Positions 9,154 through 11,025 of a stretch of DNA of 11,025 nt are shown piece after piece. Position 1 is the first letter of the stretch, and each line of letters begins with the position of its first letter. The stretch is from an uncultured Actinomycetes bacterium (GTDB lineage Bacteria > Actinomycetota > Thermoleophilia > Solirubrobacterales > Thermoleophilaceae), in contig CAMLNW010000072.1 of assembly GCA_946481495.1 (NCBI GenBank), positions 1 to 11,025 on the forward strand. Reading direction: 5' to 3'. Position numbers and translations under genes: made by a program. Under the pieces are notes generated by a model. The model was not told the DNA's origin. It did not search any database and saw only the letters and a list, made by a program, of their open reading frames with translations.

Positions 9154-10788
9154 GTGGCCACGAAGAAGCGCAAGAGCGCCGCGAAGCGCCGGCGTAGGAA
9201 GTGTGTCGCGCCCAAGCGGAGGGCGCGGGCGAAGCGCAGCGCGCTCGACTCGTACTCGCCGGGCGCGATGGTCGCCGACGCGGAGGCGGTCGCGGGCGTC
9301 TCGGCTGCCGCCGCGAAGCGCAAGGCGGCGGCCAAGAAGAAGCGGCGACCGCAGGTCTGCCGCCCCAAGAAGCGGCGCAAGCAGGCGCCGGTCGCCCAGC
9401 CGGTACCGCCGTTGCCGGCCGCCCCGCCCGGACCGCTGCAGTCGCCGATCGCGATCTACTCCGGCGCCTTTGAAGTGCGCGAGGCCGAGCGGCTGCTCTG
9501 GCGGGCGGGCTTCGGCCCGTCGCCAGGGCACGCGCAGGCGCTCGCCGCGCTCGGTCTGCACGGCGCGGTCCGGTCGCTCACCCGCCCCAGCGGCGCGCCG
9601 ACGCTAACCGGTGCGGCGCCGCACGACGGAGACGGCAGCGGTCTCTTCCCGGACGACGCCTGGGGCCACGACCAGCTCTGGTTCCTCGACCGGATGGTGC
9701 GCACCGACCAGCCGCTGATCGAGCGGATGACGCTGATCTGGCACGACTGGTTCGCGACGTCGGCGGCGGCCGTCGAGCAGCGGCTGATGATCGACCAGAA
9801 CGAGACCTTCCGCCGCAACGCGCTCGGGTCGTTCCACACGCTGGTGCGCGAGATCACCGCCGACCCGGCGATGATCCTCTGGCTTAACCAGAACGAGAAC
9901 TCGCGCTGGAACCCGAACGAGAACTACGCGCGCGAGCTGCAGGAGCTGTTCACGCTCGGCGCCGATCGCGGCGCCTACACAGAGGACGACGTGCGCGAGC
10001 TGGCGCGGGCGCTGACCGGCTGGAGGAACAGCTGGAGCGCTGAGCTCGGCAGCCACAACTTCCGCTTCGTCGCGAACCGCCACGACGTGGGCGTCAAGAC
10101 TGTCTACGGCCACAGCGGCAACTGGAACTGGGAGGACGCCTGCCGGCTCTGCCTCGAGAACCCGCTCCATCGCTCGTTCTTCGTCGAGAAGCTGTGGAGC
10201 TACTTCATCCCCGAGCCACCCAGCGCCGGCGACCGTGCGGCGCTCGAGCAGGCCTACGTGTCCGGTGGCTACCAGGTCCGCCCGCTCGTCGAGGCGATCC
10301 TGCTGCACCCGCAACTGCACGCCGGACCGCGGATGGTCAAGCCGCCGGTCGTCGCGCTCGCGGGGATGCTGCGCGCCCTGCGCCGGCCGATTGACACCGG
10401 CGCCTGGGTCTGGCTCAGCGAGGGCGCCGGGCAGCAGCTGTTCCGGCCGCCGAACGTCTCCGGCTGGGACGACTCGCGCTGGCTCGACACGAGCACGCTG
10501 CGCGGCCGCTGGGACATGACGGGCTACGCCGTCGGCGATCGCGAGTTGCAGGGCGCCCCGCTCGACCAGTACGACGAGACCGAGACGCCCGAGCAGGCGG
10601 TCCGCGTTGCGCGCGACTTCTGGGGCGACCCGCCGCTTACCGACGAGACCGTCACGGCGCTGACGGCATTCGCCGCGGCTTGCGTTGCCGGACCGCTTGC
10701 CGCCTGGCAGCGCCGTACCTACCGCGGCCTGCGCCAGAACGCGCTGCGCGTGCTGGTAGCCACCTGCCCCGACATGCAGACGAGCTGA
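9154..10788 (+). CDS. DUF1800 family protein with cationic N-terminal tail
   Basis: The product has 544 residues. From about residue 110 it is a full DUF1800 domain (PF08811): ERLLWRAGFG at 112-121, MTLIWHDWFATS at 192-203, NPNENYARELQELFTLG at 253-269, then DDVRELARALTGWR, RHDVGVKTVYG, and FRPPNVSGW at 430-438. The family is of unknown function and is usually encoded next to DUF1501, as here. The first 95 residues are unusual: a Lys/Arg-rich block with Cys17, an Ala-rich spacer, a second Lys/Arg block with Cys69, then a Pro-rich linker at 78-95. No hydrophobic signal peptide is present, although relatives are often exported. The GTG at 9154 has no evident ribosome binding site. The frame is open back to a stop at 9034-9036 but contains no other start codon. 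The TGA overlaps the ATG of the DUF1501 gene. Function cannot be deduced from motifs. Confidence 0.9.
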   Translation: MATKKRKSAAKRRRRKCVAPKRRARAKRSALDSYSPGAMVADAEAVAGVSAAAAKRKAAAKKKRRPQVCRPKKRRKQAPVAQPVPPLPAAPPGPLQSPIAIYSGAFEVREAERLLWRAGFGPSPGHAQALAALGLHGAVRSLTRPSGAPTLTGAAPHDGDGSGLFPDDAWGHDQLWFLDRMVRTDQPLIERMTLIWHDWFATSAAAVEQRLMIDQNETFRRNALGSFHTLVREITADPAMILWLNQNENSRWNPNENYARELQELFTLGADRGAYTEDDVRELARALTGWRNSWSAELGSHNFRFVANRHDVGVKTVYGHSGNWNWEDACRLCLENPLHRSFFVEKLWSYFIPEPPSAGDRAALEQAYVSGGYQVRPLVEAILLHPQLHAGPRMVKPPVVALAGMLRALRRPIDTGAWVWLSEGAGQQLFRPPNVSGWDDSRWLDTSTLRGRWDMTGYAVGDRELQGAPLDQYDETETPEQAVRVARDFWGDPPLTDETVTALTAFAAACVAGPLAAWQRRTYRGLRQNALRVLVATCPDMQTS

Positions 10789-11025
10789 TGAGCGACCGCG
10801 TAACGATCCCGACCAACGCCGAGATCGCCGCCTGCGCCTGCGGAGGTCACACGCGCGCGCAGATGCTGCGCCGCGCTGCGGCGGCCGCGATCCCGGGTGC
10901 TGGGCTGCCGGCGATCGAGCCAGGGATGCCGACGCCCGCGGGGACGGGAATGTCGCGCCGCTCGTTCCTGTCGCGCAGCGCCGGCTTCGGCCTCGCCGTC
11001 TACGGCGCCGGCAAACTCGGCTTCG
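10788..11025 (+). CDS. DUF1501 family protein, N-terminal part (cut by window end)
   Basis: The 79 residues present start at an ATG overlapping the DUF1800 stop (TGATG). Residues 55-79 form a Tat-type signal: SRRSFLSRSAGFGLAVYG with twin arginines 57 and 58 followed by a hydrophobic run. DUF1501 proteins (PF07394, alkaline phosphatase/sulfatase-like fold) typically begin with such a signal and pair with DUF1800, so the assignment rests on the signal and the neighbour; the catalytic domain lies outside the window. The Tat motif is preceded by a 54-residue leader with a CACGGH cluster at 16-21, an RAQMLRRAAA helix and LPAIEPGMPTPAGTG. An internal ATG at 10950 could give a conventional short signal, but the overlap with DUF1800 and coding-like sequence favour the long form. 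Probably cotranslated with DUF1800 and exported folded by Tat. Confidence 0.75.
   Translation, partial: MSDRVTIPTNAEIAACACGGHTRAQMLRRAAAAAIPGAGLPAIEPGMPTPAGTGMSRRSFLSRSAGFGLAVYGAGKLGF

Overview
The window is GC-rich throughout, with strong third-position G/C bias, frequent GTG/TTG starts and very tight gene packing. Its gene content is an actinobacterial-type HspR/ClpB pair with a short ClpB D2 insert, a GYD-domain protein ahead of purD, and a DUF1800/DUF1501 couple beside Lys/Arg-rich secreted proteins. Together these suggest an actinobacterium, most likely of the Thermoleophilia/Solirubrobacterales type. That placement is inference from gene style, since no marker phylogeny was run.

Layout. 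(1) 1-130: the 5' edge carries a piece of acetylglutamate kinase (argB) that stops abruptly just before hspR. (2) 130-3456, plus strand: a heat-shock cluster of hspR, clpB and an unrecognised 120-residue basic protein, with gaps of 4 and 2 bp. (3) 3457-4807, minus strand: a METTL7-like SAM methyltransferase followed by a secreted protein with two repeated Ig-like units. The last gene of block 2 and the last gene of block 3 meet stop codon to stop codon with no spacer. (4) 4808-4888: a short divergent intergenic region. (5) 4889-8221, plus strand: a purine cluster of GYD-domain protein, purD, purE and purB, with gaps of 2 bp or overlaps of 4 bp. It ends at a near-perfect 16-bp stem-loop. (6) 8330-9019: a secreted cupredoxin-domain protein with a cationic N-terminal segment, bracketed by stem-loops on both sides. 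(7) 9154-11025: a DUF1800 protein with a cationic N-terminal tail and no visible signal peptide. It overlaps the start of a Tat-signal DUF1501 protein that runs off the window.

How it works together. HspR is expected to repress heat-shock genes, and ClpB is the disaggregase. The purine block supplies the GAR synthetase, carboxyaminoimidazole and adenylosuccinate lyase steps of IMP/AMP synthesis. The right-hand part looks like cell-envelope or export functions: a blue-copper-like protein and a DUF1800/DUF1501 pair.

The least explained items are the truncated argB junction, the 120-residue clpB neighbour, the hybrid PurE active-site motif, and the envelope block with paired-cysteine cationic segments. 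No tRNA, rRNA, CRISPR, insertion sequence or phage gene was seen. No gene-free stretch exceeds about 135 bp.
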